From Mariprofundus sp. NF (lineage in GTDB: Bacteria > Pseudomonadota > Zetaproteobacteria > Mariprofundales > Mariprofundaceae): a stretch of DNA of 64,000 bases. Below, piece by piece: positions 56,546 to 64,000 of this stretch (position 1 is the first letter of the stretch; each line of letters opens with the position of its first letter). A program made the translations under genes and the position numbers. Under the pieces are notes generated by a model, which did not search any database, had not been told where the DNA came from, and saw only the letters and a program-made list of their open reading frames with translations. Where the stretch lies: NCBI RefSeq assembly GCF_013387455.1, contig NZ_VWNC01000004.1, positions 186,001 through 250,000 on the forward strand, written 5' to 3'.

Positions 56546-57027
56546 TCGAAGTCGTTGTTGATGATGAACTGGAAGCGTCGTTCAGCGCTCCCGATGGTAT
56601 CGACAGGGCTGTGTTGATGGCCTGTGAGGTTGCCGGTTTTTCAGCGCAGAAGCCGGAACTGTGTATTCGTTTTGCAGCAGATGCAGCGGTTCAGGAGCTT
56701 AATGCAACGTGGCGCAGCAAAGATAGCGTGACCGATGTGCTCTCCTTTCCTATGCAGGAGGCTCCCGGCTTCGATTTCTCCGAGTCACTCGGTGATATTG
56801 CGCTGGCCGTTCCCTTTATCCTTACTGAGGCAGATCGTCTGAATTTGTCGCAGGATGATCACATCCTGCACCTGATTGTGCATGCCACCCTGCATCTGCT
56901 CGGCTTTGATCATATCGATGATGACGATGCAGATGAGATGCAAACGCTTGAACGGCAGGTCATGTCAAAGATCGGCCTGCACGATCCATATCCAGCAGAA
57001 GTGAAAGATAGTCCGGAGAGTATATGA
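56542..57027 (+). CDS. ybeY: Endoribonuclease YbeY
   Basis: Metal-dependent endoribonuclease for 16S rRNA maturation and ribosome quality control. The zinc triad is present as [11 protein letters not shown], and the SxTDVLSFP region reads [11 protein letters not shown]. The 161-residue length and gene order (phoH-ybeY-corC) are standard. GTG 56542 starts inside phoH. Confidence 0.96.
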   Translation: MIEVVVDDELEASFSAPDGIDRAVLMACEVAGFSAQKPELCIRFAADAAVQELNATWRSKDSVTDVLSFPMQEAPGFDFSESLGDIALAVPFILTEADRLNLSQDDHILHLIVHATLHLLGFDHIDDDDADEMQTLERQVMSKIGLHDPYPAEVKDSPESI

Positions 57028-57860
57028 GCCCCACATTCCAGAAATGGACCCTCAGTTTGCGCGAATCCTTGATTGAGTACCTGCGCCCGGGGCGTAACGA
57101 TGATGAGCTGCTGGCAATCCTTGGACGCGCTGAAGCGGTGCAGTCGGATGAGCAGCGCAGTATGCTGGAGCAGGTGGTGGCCTTTAACGATACCCGCGTG
57201 CGTGAAGTGATGGTGCCACGTTCTGAGATTCATGCTGTGAATGTGGATGCTTCTCTTGCAGAGGTGGAGGCGGCTTTGATCGAGCATGGGGTTACCCGAC
57301 TGCCGGTCATTGAAGCAGATATCGATCATGTGCTTGGTGTTGTCCACACCAAGGATATTCTGGCTGCCCGTGTGCGTGGCGAGTCGCCACAACTCTCGGC
57401 CATTCTGCGCCCCTGCCTGCGGGTGTTGGAGCTTGAGAAGGTATCGGGCCTGCTGGAAGAGATGAGGGATGAGGGGTGTCACATTGCCATGGTACTCGAT
57501 GAGTATGGCGGCACAGCCGGTCTTGTGATGCTCTCTGATCTGCTTGATGAGATTGTTGGTGAGATTCGTGATGCGGGCGAAGAGGGTGAGTGTCAGCTGC
57601 AGGACGATGGTAGCTATCTGGTGCTGGCGCTGATGCATATTGAAGACCTTAGTGAAGAACTTGGCGTGAAACTGCCGCTGGGTGATTACGATACTGTGGG
57701 CGGCTGGCTTACAGACCGACTGGCACGTATCCCGAAAGTCGGCGAAGTGGTGAGGCTGGAAGGTTTTCAGATTCATATTGTAGAGGCCGATCCACGACGC
57801 ATCACCAAAGTACGCATGGTACGTATGCAGGATAATCTGCCCGATAGCTCCGGTGGCTAA
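57024..57860 (+). CDS. corC: CBS-domain transporter-associated protein CorC (YbeX)
   Basis: A 278-residue soluble protein: a CBS pair (VREVMVPRSEIHAVN, LPVIEADIDHVLGVVHTKDIL) and a C-terminal CorC/HlyC domain (GTAGLVMLSDLLDEIVGEIRDA, YDTVGGWLTDRLARIPKVGE). It lacks the DUF21 membrane part. In E. coli YbeX is implicated in Mg2+/Co2+ homeostasis and ribosome metabolism. The start and stop overlap ybeY and lnt, respectively. Confidence 0.92.
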   Translation: MSPTFQKWTLSLRESLIEYLRPGRNDDELLAILGRAEAVQSDEQRSMLEQVVAFNDTRVREVMVPRSEIHAVNVDASLAEVEAALIEHGVTRLPVIEADIDHVLGVVHTKDILAARVRGESPQLSAILRPCLRVLELEKVSGLLEEMRDEGCHIAMVLDEYGGTAGLVMLSDLLDEIVGEIRDAGEEGECQLQDDGSYLVLALMHIEDLSEELGVKLPLGDYDTVGGWLTDRLARIPKVGEVVRLEGFQIHIVEADPRRITKVRMVRMQDNLPDSSGG

Positions 57861-59310
57861 CTCCCACAAACTGCAGATGCTGCTGGCATTGGCTCTGGGT
57901 GGGTTGATGCCTTTTGCCTTTTCCCCCTTTGATTACGCCTGGCTGGCGATACCGGCACTGGCCGGTTTTTTATGGCTGCTCTGTCAGGGCTCGCCGTTTC
58001 GCATCGGTTTCGCCTTTGGCTTTGGCTGGTTTGGTTTCGGGGCATGGTGGTTGGCACCAACCCTGCACACCTTCGGCCATCTGCCGTGGATCGCAGCAGG
58101 ATTCTGTGTGCTGCTGGTCGGTTGTGTGATGGCACTGCTGCCAGCGATGTGGGCGTGGCTTGCTGCCAAAGATGGTGGCCGAACACACTGGATACTGGTC
58201 AGTTTTCCTACCGTCGCTGTGGCTGAGGAGTGGCTGCGCGGGCACATTTTTACCGGCCTGCCATGGACGGCACTGGGTACCCTGATGCTTGATACACCGG
58301 CCATTGGCTGGGCATCGTGGTTCGGTGTTTACGGATTGGCATTTATTCCGGCTCTGCTGGCGGCATCACTGCTGCTGCTTGTCACCCATGAAGAGAAGAG
58401 GTGGGGGGCAGGTGGCCTTGTGGTTGTCACTCTGCTGGTGCTGGCTGCACCGCAACCCTTGGATGCAACCGGTGAAGAGGTTTATCACGCAGCCCTGATT
58501 CAGGGCAATATTCCACAGGATCAGAAATGGGATGCTGCCTTTCTTAATGAGACCATGTTTCGCTATGCCAAGCTCTCTGAACAGGCCGCTGAGAAGAGTG
58601 ATGTAATCATCTGGCCTGAGGCCGCGATCCCCTTCTTTCTCGAACGTGCACCGGAGTGGGACAGCTGGCTCAGTGGCAAGATCACAACCTGGCAGGTACC
58701 CCTGCTGTTTGGCGGGTTGAAGCTGACCGGTGAAAATACGGCCAATAACGGACTGTTTGCTGAAGAGCCTGTTGGCAATCATCGGACGTTTGCCGGCAAA
58801 CAGCATCTGGTTCCCTTTGGCGAATATGTACCATCGTGGGTGCCCTATTTGAGTGCGCTGGTTCCTGCCATCGCCAATTTCAGGCCGGCTGAGGATTCCG
58901 GTACAGTGCAGCTGCGTGGTATCCGTTACGGTTCACTGATCTGTTATGAATCGCTCTTTCCCGAGCAGACGCGTCTGCGCGTGCAGAACGGCGCCCAGGT
59001 TTTGGTCAATGTCACCAATGATGCATGGTACGGCACAACCCCTGCGGCCTGGCAGCATTTTCAGGCGGCTCGCATGCGTGCAGTGGAGAGCGGCCGTTAT
59101 CTTCTGCGTGCTGCCAATACCGGTGTGACGGCGATAATCGGACCCGATGGCAAGGTGAGAAACAGTGCTCCGTGGTGGACGAAAACGGCACTGGTTGGTG
59201 AGTTCAGGCTCTCTGAAGCGATCACGCCTTATGTGCGCTGGGGCGATGCTCCTTTGCTAGGGCTGCTTATTTTGTTAGTAATTCCTCTGTTATTTAGAAA
59301 AGGTGAATAA
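57853..59310 (+). CDS. lnt: Apolipoprotein N-acyltransferase
   Basis: Adds the third acyl chain to lipoproteins in the inner membrane. Several membrane helices occupy the first 190 residues, followed by a nitrilase-type domain with the catalytic Glu (WPEAAIPFF), Lys (GKQHLVPFGEYVP) and Cys (GSLICYESLFPEQTR). 485 residues is typical. It overlaps corC by eight bases. The last gene of the operon. Confidence 0.95.
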   Translation: MANSHKLQMLLALALGGLMPFAFSPFDYAWLAIPALAGFLWLLCQGSPFRIGFAFGFGWFGFGAWWLAPTLHTFGHLPWIAAGFCVLLVGCVMALLPAMWAWLAAKDGGRTHWILVSFPTVAVAEEWLRGHIFTGLPWTALGTLMLDTPAIGWASWFGVYGLAFIPALLAASLLLLVTHEEKRWGAGGLVVVTLLVLAAPQPLDATGEEVYHAALIQGNIPQDQKWDAAFLNETMFRYAKLSEQAAEKSDVIIWPEAAIPFFLERAPEWDSWLSGKITTWQVPLLFGGLKLTGENTANNGLFAEEPVGNHRTFAGKQHLVPFGEYVPSWVPYLSALVPAIANFRPAEDSGTVQLRGIRYGSLICYESLFPEQTRLRVQNGAQVLVNVTNDAWYGTTPAAWQHFQAARMRAVESGRYLLRAANTGVTAIIGPDGKVRNSAPWWTKTALVGEFRLSEAITPYVRWGDAPLLGLLILLVIPLLFRKGE

Positions 59311-59335
59311 GTGCATCCATGAAAAAGGAGAGTCT

Positions 59336-60325
59336 ATGAGCAGGCAGCAGGTTTGTGTGTTGGGTGCGGGATCGTGGGGAACGGCGCTGGCGCTGGTGCT
59401 GGCTCGAAGTGGTGCACGTGATGTCTGGCTGGTCGCACGCGATGATGAGCAGGTGAATGCCATCGAATCGAGCCGTGAGAATCGCCACTATCTGCCGGGC
59501 ATAACCTTACCTGATAATATCCGCATCACAGCAGATACAGGATCGGCTATCGAACATATCGATGCCTGCGTCTATGCACTGCCGTGTATTGCCGTGGATG
59601 ATTATCTGCCGCTACTGGCCGGTGGTGATTATCCGGTTATCGCCGCCTGTAAGGGGTTGCATCCGGAGACATTGATCCGCAGCGATGAGATGCTGGCCAA
59701 GTATATCGACAGATCGCGTATCGCGCTGCTTTCAGGACCCTCTTTTGCGGCTGAGGTGGCTAAGGGTCAGCCAACAGCCATTACCATGGCGGCAGAAACG
59801 CTGGTGCTGGCTGCTACAGCAGCTTCATATTTTGATGATACAAATTTCCGCATCTACCCCAGTGATGATCTTGTTGGTGTGGCCATGGGTGGCGCGCTGA
59901 AAAACGTCATTGCCATTGCCGCAGGCATGGCTGATGGTCTCGGTTTTGGTCATAACTCGGTGGCGGCAGCTGTAACGCGGGGGCTCTCTGAGATGGCGCG
60001 TCTGAGTGTTGCCTGCGGTGGCAGCACGGAGACGATGATGGGGCTCTCCGGCCTTGGTGATCTGGTACTCACCTGTACAGGTGAACTATCGCGCAATCGC
60101 CAGTTCGGTATTGCTGTTGCCAAGGGCAGCAGTTGTTCAGCAGCCATTGAGGAGATCGGTCAGGTCGTCGAAGGTGTTCGCACAGCAAAAGCCGCAAATC
60201 AGCTGGCTGAAAAACTGAATATTGAGCTGCCGCTGATGCAGAGCATCCACCGTATTTTAATTGGAGAAATTGAGATCAAAGAGGCAGTGGCGCAGTTGAT
60301 GGCGAGGCCGGAGCGGCCGGAATAG
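59336..60325 (+). CDS. gpsA: Glycerol-3-phosphate dehydrogenase (NAD(P)+)
   Basis: Reduces dihydroxyacetone phosphate to glycerol-3-phosphate for phospholipid synthesis. NAD motif VLGAGSWGTALALVLARSG, substrate-contact AACKGLHPETL, LLSGPSFAAEVAKGQPTA and GGALKNVIAIAAGMADGLG. The ORF continues to a GTG at 59303, but AAAAAGGAG is placed well for ATG 59336 (329 residues). It abuts the Smr gene. Confidence 0.96.
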   Translation: MSRQQVCVLGAGSWGTALALVLARSGARDVWLVARDDEQVNAIESSRENRHYLPGITLPDNIRITADTGSAIEHIDACVYALPCIAVDDYLPLLAGGDYPVIAACKGLHPETLIRSDEMLAKYIDRSRIALLSGPSFAAEVAKGQPTAITMAAETLVLAATAASYFDDTNFRIYPSDDLVGVAMGGALKNVIAIAAGMADGLGFGHNSVAAAVTRGLSEMARLSVACGGSTETMMGLSGLGDLVLTCTGELSRNRQFGIAVAKGSSCSAAIEEIGQVVEGVRTAKAANQLAEKLNIELPLMQSIHRILIGEIEIKEAVAQLMARPERPE

Positions 60326-60844
60326 ATGGCCGATGAGGATGATCTGTTTGCCGAGGCGATGGGCAAGGTTCGCCCGCTTGCACCGTCCAATAAGGTTGAG
60401 TCGGAGCCACTGAAAAGAAGAAAAAGGGTGGTTCTGGTCAAAGCAGCGACAGGGTCGATCATGAGTCCGCGCGCGAACTATTCACCTGAGCGCACGGATG
60501 ATCCGTGGCGACTGGTTGCCGATGGTGTCTCCCGCGAACGCTTGAGACGCCTGGCTGGCGGGGATCCCTCTGTCGCTCTCACGCTTGATCTGCACGGATT
60601 AACACGCGATGAGGCGTTGCGCCAACTGACTTTAACATTTGAAACTGCCTTGCAGAGTGGGCAGCGTGCTATGCGCATTATTCATGGGCGCGGCCTGCAT
60701 TCACAGGGTAAGGCGATTCTCAAAGAGGCTCTCTACCACTGGCTGCACGATGGCCCTTTTGCTTACGCTGTGCTGGCGGCGATTCCAGAGCCGGGAAGCG
60801 GTGGCGGAGCCTGTCTCGTACTGTTACGCAGACAAAGCGTATAG
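60326..60844 (+). CDS. Smr-domain protein
   Basis: A 172-residue protein with an unstructured N-terminus and a C-terminal Smr domain: LTLDLHGLTRDEAL, MRIIHGRGLHSQG and AIPEPGSGGGACLVLLRR. Small Smr proteins resemble the MutS2 tail and are linked to nicking of DNA or, more recently, to ribosome rescue by mRNA cleavage (SmrB). It begins immediately after the gpsA stop codon. Confidence 0.88.
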   Translation: MADEDDLFAEAMGKVRPLAPSNKVESEPLKRRKRVVLVKAATGSIMSPRANYSPERTDDPWRLVADGVSRERLRRLAGGDPSVALTLDLHGLTRDEALRQLTLTFETALQSGQRAMRIIHGRGLHSQGKAILKEALYHWLHDGPFAYAVLAAIPEPGSGGGACLVLLRRQSV

Positions 60845-60871
60845 CTCGATTGGCAATCAACGGAGGGGAAG

Positions 60872-62839
60872 ATGAAAAGTCTGTGGGATGAGAGTGATGC
60901 GCAGGAGCTTGAAGGCGATCTGTTGGCGCAGCGTGTTTACACCTCGCGCCTGCTGGGTCATGAGCCTTCGCTGGTGCTGCATGGCGGTGGCAATACCTCG
61001 GTAAAAGCTGAAGCAGTGAACCTGTTCGGAGAGTCTGAGACCGTGCTTTATGTTAAGGGCAGCGGTTGGGATCTGGCCACGATTGAGAAGGCGGGGTTTG
61101 CACCGGTTCGGCTGGATGTGCTGAACAAGATGGCAGAACTGCAGGCGCTGACCGATTCAGACATGGTCAATGCGCAGCGGGCGGCGATGACCGATCCTAA
61201 TGCGCCCAATCCTTCGGTTGAGGCCATTCTGCACGCCATTATCCCCTCAACCTTTGTTGATCACACCCATGCTGATGCGGTGGTGACAATCAGTAACAGC
61301 CCCGGTGGAGAAAAGCGGCTGCAGGAGATTTACGGGGAAGAGGTGCTGATTCTGCCCTATGTGATGCCGGGTTTTGTGCTGGCACGTCAGGTCTATGAGC
61401 TGACCGCAGGTATTAACTGGTCAAAACTGAAAGGTATTGTGTTGCTGCATCACGGCGTTTTCACCTTCTCTGATGATGCACGTGAAAGTTACGAAAACAT
61501 GATCGATCTGGTCTCAAAAGCTGAGGTCTACCTGGCTGAACATGTTGCCACTGAGAGTGCAGCTGCCACTGCCAATGCAGCAAATCTGCAGCAGATGGCA
61601 GCGATGCGCAGGGCGGCATCCAGAGTGCGTGGCTCTGCCATGCTTGCTCGCCTGACCAGTGATGCTGAGGCCGTTCAATTTTCTGCTCGTAGCAATGTTG
61701 CAGCCATTGCCGGGCGTGGGCCGTTGACACCCGATCATGTCATTCGCACCAAACGCACTGCCATGATCGTGGGTGATGATGCGGCTGCCAGCGTAGACTC
61801 CTTTGCTGATGATTATCGCAACTATTTCAAGCGCAATAACAGTAGCGACCTCACCTGTCTCGATCTGGCCCCGCGCTGGGCAATCTGGCCGGGCTGCGGG
61901 GCAGTGGCTTTCGGCACGACGCCGGGAGAGTGTGACATTATCGCCGATATCTCTCGCCATACGATGCAGGCGATCTGCCGGGCCGAGGCCCTGGGTGGCT
62001 GGCAGGCACTGCCTGAGAAAGATATTTTCGAGCTGGAGTACTGGGAGCTTGAGCAGGCAAAACTGAAGAAGGGTGGCTCTGCCCCTGAACTCAGGGGAAA
62101 AGTTGCCATGGTCACCGGTGCGGCAAGTGGCATCGGCAAAGCCTGTGTCGATTCTTTGCTGGTCAAAGGTGCTGTGGTTGTGGCGCTGGATATTAATCCG
62201 GAAATTATCGATATGAATGCGCCCAACCTGCTCGGTCTGGTCTGTGATGTGACCAGTAGAGCTCTGCTGAAAGGGGCGATTGAGTCGGCAGTTAGGAGAT
62301 TCGGCGGGCTTGATATTGTGATTAGTAATGCAGGCATTTTCCCAGTCAGCTGTGAGATCGAAGCGATGGATGCGGATGTGTGGCAGCAGAGTCTTAATCT
62401 CAATCTGACCAGTCATCAGGTGCTGTTGCAGGAGGCGATCCCCTATCTGAAACAGGGTATCGATCCGGCAGTTGTGATTATCGCCTCTAAAAATGTGCCG
62501 GCACCGGGCCCCGGAGCATCAGCCTACTCTGTAGCCAAAGCGGGCTTGACCCAGCTTGGACGAGTGGCAGCCCTTGAGTTGGGCAGAGATGGTGTACGCG
62601 TTAATATGCTGCATCCTAATGCAGTCTTTGATACGGCTATCTGGACGGATGAGGTGCTGGAAAAACGTGCAGCCAGTTATGGTTTGAGCGTGGACCAATA
62701 CAAGAGAAATAATCTCTTATGCTGTGAGGTGACCTCGCATCATGTGGGTGAGTTGGCCTGTGCCATGGCAGGAGATCTGTTTGCCTGTACCACCGGAGCA
62801 CAGCTACCTGTTGACGGTGGCAATGAACGGGTTATCTGA
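60872..62839 (+). CDS. Class II aldolase / short-chain dehydrogenase fusion
   Basis: A 655-residue two-domain enzyme. The N-terminal class II aldolase/adducin domain shows GGGNTSVKAEAV, VDHTHADAVV and LLHHGVFTFSDD with the zinc-binding histidines. The C-terminal SDR domain has VAMVTGAASGIGKA, ISNAGIFPVS, IIASKNVPAPG and YSVAKAGLTQLGR. This fusion is the RhaD-type bifunctional rhamnulose-1-phosphate aldolase/lactaldehyde dehydrogenase plan, though no sugar-kinase or isomerase partner is adjacent and the substrate is unproved. GGAGGGG precedes the ATG. Confidence 0.88.
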   Translation: MKSLWDESDAQELEGDLLAQRVYTSRLLGHEPSLVLHGGGNTSVKAEAVNLFGESETVLYVKGSGWDLATIEKAGFAPVRLDVLNKMAELQALTDSDMVNAQRAAMTDPNAPNPSVEAILHAIIPSTFVDHTHADAVVTISNSPGGEKRLQEIYGEEVLILPYVMPGFVLARQVYELTAGINWSKLKGIVLLHHGVFTFSDDARESYENMIDLVSKAEVYLAEHVATESAAATANAANLQQMAAMRRAASRVRGSAMLARLTSDAEAVQFSARSNVAAIAGRGPLTPDHVIRTKRTAMIVGDDAAASVDSFADDYRNYFKRNNSSDLTCLDLAPRWAIWPGCGAVAFGTTPGECDIIADISRHTMQAICRAEALGGWQALPEKDIFELEYWELEQAKLKKGGSAPELRGKVAMVTGAASGIGKACVDSLLVKGAVVVALDINPEIIDMNAPNLLGLVCDVTSRALLKGAIESAVRRFGGLDIVISNAGIFPVSCEIEAMDADVWQQSLNLNLTSHQVLLQEAIPYLKQGIDPAVVIIASKNVPAPGPGASAYSVAKAGLTQLGRVAALELGRDGVRVNMLHPNAVFDTAIWTDEVLEKRAASYGLSVDQYKRNNLLCCEVTSHHVGELACAMAGDLFACTTGAQLPVDGGNERVI

Positions 62840-62901
62840 TACAGGGGCTGCTCTCACTAATTAATGCTGTCTGAACCGGATTCCTGCGCTATAGTACTTG
62901 C

Positions 62902-63309
62902 ATGAAAATGAGATATCTCCTACTCCCGGTTTCACTGACTATATTGCTCTCTTCCCATGCGCTGGCGGAAGAGGATGCGGCCCTGCCGCCGCCTGAGGTC
63001 GGTGTTGAAGCCCCTGTCGAACCTGGCCTGGCCGATGAGATGAAAGAGAGTGCTCCCAATCTGCGTGATGAGCTGGGAACTGCCGATAACGACACCACCA
63101 TCGATGTCCGCTCTTATCAGCGTAAAGATGGTGCCAAAATCACCGAATATGCTGTGCGCGGACGTGTCTATAAGATCAAAGTGCAGCCAGTTGGTGGTTT
63201 GCCAGCCTATTATCTCTATGACCGTGATGGTGATGGTACCTTCGAGCGTCGTCTGCCAGGTGGCGGTAAACCTATCTCACCACCAAGCTGGGTTGTAAAA
63301 GAGTTCTGA
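62902..63309 (+). CDS. DUF2782 family periplasmic protein
   Basis: A 135-residue protein with a signal peptide (RYLLLPVSLTILLSSHALA) and a DUF2782 domain (ITEYAVRGRVYKIKVQPVGGLPAYYLYD, then RRLPGGGKPISPPSWVVKEF). Family members are small secreted proteins of unknown function. It is separated by three bases from the next gene and is likely its operon partner. Confidence 0.82.
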   Translation: MKMRYLLLPVSLTILLSSHALAEEDAALPPPEVGVEAPVEPGLADEMKESAPNLRDELGTADNDTTIDVRSYQRKDGAKITEYAVRGRVYKIKVQPVGGLPAYYLYDRDGDGTFERRLPGGGKPISPPSWVVKEF

Positions 63310-63312
63310 TCC

Positions 63313-63936
63313 ATGCGGGTTAAGATCCCGTCGCTGACCCTGATTACTGACAGTAGCCGATATCCGGATGATCTGCTTTTCTCTGTACTGGAGAAGACAC
63401 TGGACCATGGCGTGGACGCTGTTCTTCTGCGTGAGAAGCAGCTTAGCTCAGCAAAGCTGTTGGCGCTGGCATCGAGATTGCGCGAGCTTACTTCAGCATA
63501 TGAGGCTGCACTTTATATCCATACACAGGCCGATATTGCAGTCGCAGTGGATGCTGATGGTGTGCATCTGGCAAGTGGTGATATGAGCAATATTCCTGGC
63601 ATACGTGGCTGGCTCAATGATGCGAATAAAACAGTATCCGTCTCCTGCCACTCTCTCACTGAGATCAGAATGGCGGAGCAGCATGGTGCAGACTTCCTGT
63701 TTCTCTCCCCTGTTTTTCCCACGGCCTCTCATCCGGGTGCAAAGCACCTTGGTGCTGACGCGTTTATCGATATCGTATCTCAGAGCAGACTTCCAGTCAT
63801 CGCACTGGGAGGCATTGATGGCGACAACTGCCACGAAATTCAGGGCCATGGGGTGGCGGTGATCAGCGCTCTCCTGGCTGCAGATGATCCCACTTTGGCG
63901 GCGATCAGTTTACGCCAACAGGGTAAGCAAGGCTGA
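63313..63936 (+). CDS. Thiamine phosphate synthase-like protein (ThiE/TenI family)
   Basis: A 207-residue TIM barrel: LTLITDSSRYP, GVDAVLLREKQLSS, DADGVHLASGD, SVSCHSLTEI and LFLSPVFPTASHPGAKHLG, then VIALGGIDGDN. The SHPGA sequence and layout are those of the ThiE-like domain that follows MutT in many gammaproteobacterial Nudix proteins, rather than classical ThiE (TxTK). Here it is free-standing, and a free-standing mutT lies at 16458-16856. It may therefore act in thiamine salvage or be a former MutT module. Confidence 0.75.
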   Translation: MRVKIPSLTLITDSSRYPDDLLFSVLEKTLDHGVDAVLLREKQLSSAKLLALASRLRELTSAYEAALYIHTQADIAVAVDADGVHLASGDMSNIPGIRGWLNDANKTVSVSCHSLTEIRMAEQHGADFLFLSPVFPTASHPGAKHLGADAFIDIVSQSRLPVIALGGIDGDNCHEIQGHGVAVISALLAADDPTLAAISLRQQGKQG

Positions 63937-64000
63937 TGCTTGTCCCCCCTTTTGGGGGATAGACCACATTGAAATAATAGATAGGATTATTTCCTATGAG

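Noticed and set aside
1-64000. CRISPR arrays, rRNA operons, complete insertion sequences
   Set aside because: No regular short repeats with unique spacers, no rRNA-like sequence and no transposase gene were seen in the window.

Overview
The window looks like a chromosomal segment of a Zetaproteobacterium, most likely a Mariprofundus-type neutrophilic iron oxidiser. The strongest pointer is a secreted, outer-membrane-type protein at 39153-40466 that has one CxxCH heme motif directly in front of a porin-like barrel, the architecture of the iron oxidase Cyc2. Housekeeping gene orders (obg-proB, nadD-rsfS-rlmH-envC-ctpA, secA-argJ-mutT, miaB-phoH-ybeY-corC-lnt) are those of gamma/betaproteobacteria and relatives. 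Genus and species are inference; no 16S gene is present.

Layout. 1-8553 (+): obgE (cut by the window edge), proBA, nadD, rsfS, rlmH, an EnvC-like amidase activator, CtpA and a divergent polysaccharide deacetylase. 8553-13412 (+): a DUF502 membrane protein, two secreted proteins sharing a C-terminal NTF2/Cds6-like domain (one is an L,D-transpeptidase), a DUF484-GGDEF fusion and XerC. 13451-16469: a NarL-type regulator with a degenerate receiver, divergent from a hybrid histidine kinase. 16458-22861 (-): MutT, ArgJ, SecA, a diheme cytochrome c and an aminotransferase. 22862-25010: an AT-rich island with two near-identical 31-codon genes in tandem, a CbbR-like LysR gene, an inverted-repeat element and a 50-codon two-helix protein. 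25010-27085: a HemY-like flavoprotein, a lipoprotein and an unknown protein. 27186-32576 (-): a one-carbon operon folD-gcvT-gcvH-gcvPA-gcvPB. 32627-35292: ROK kinase, VOC protein, GshA. 35362-38841 (-): two tandem TPR-sulfotransferase genes, the downstream one broken by a 4-bp duplication.

38842-46359: the cyc2-like gene with its own upstream dyads, leader hairpin and strong terminator, a BamC-like lipoprotein, the trpEGDC cluster (-), tRNA-Ala and a FetB-like permease. 46509-55576: smc, a hairpin-rich intergenic region with a candidate sigma-54 promoter, a PilB/MshE-type ATPase, two HDOD proteins and MiaB. 55592-63936 (+): phoH, ybeY, corC, lnt, gpsA, an Smr protein, an aldolase/dehydrogenase fusion, a DUF2782 protein and a ThiE/TenI-like protein.

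How the parts fit: most of the window is core metabolism and envelope biogenesis in tightly overlapping operons. The accessory biology is in three places: the small-peptide/LysR island near 23-25 kb, the TPR-sulfotransferase plus Cyc2-like region at 35-40.5 kb, and the c-di-GMP/HDOD/ATPase block at 50-54 kb. The tandem 31-residue peptides are the least explained genes here and the best candidate for something undescribed.
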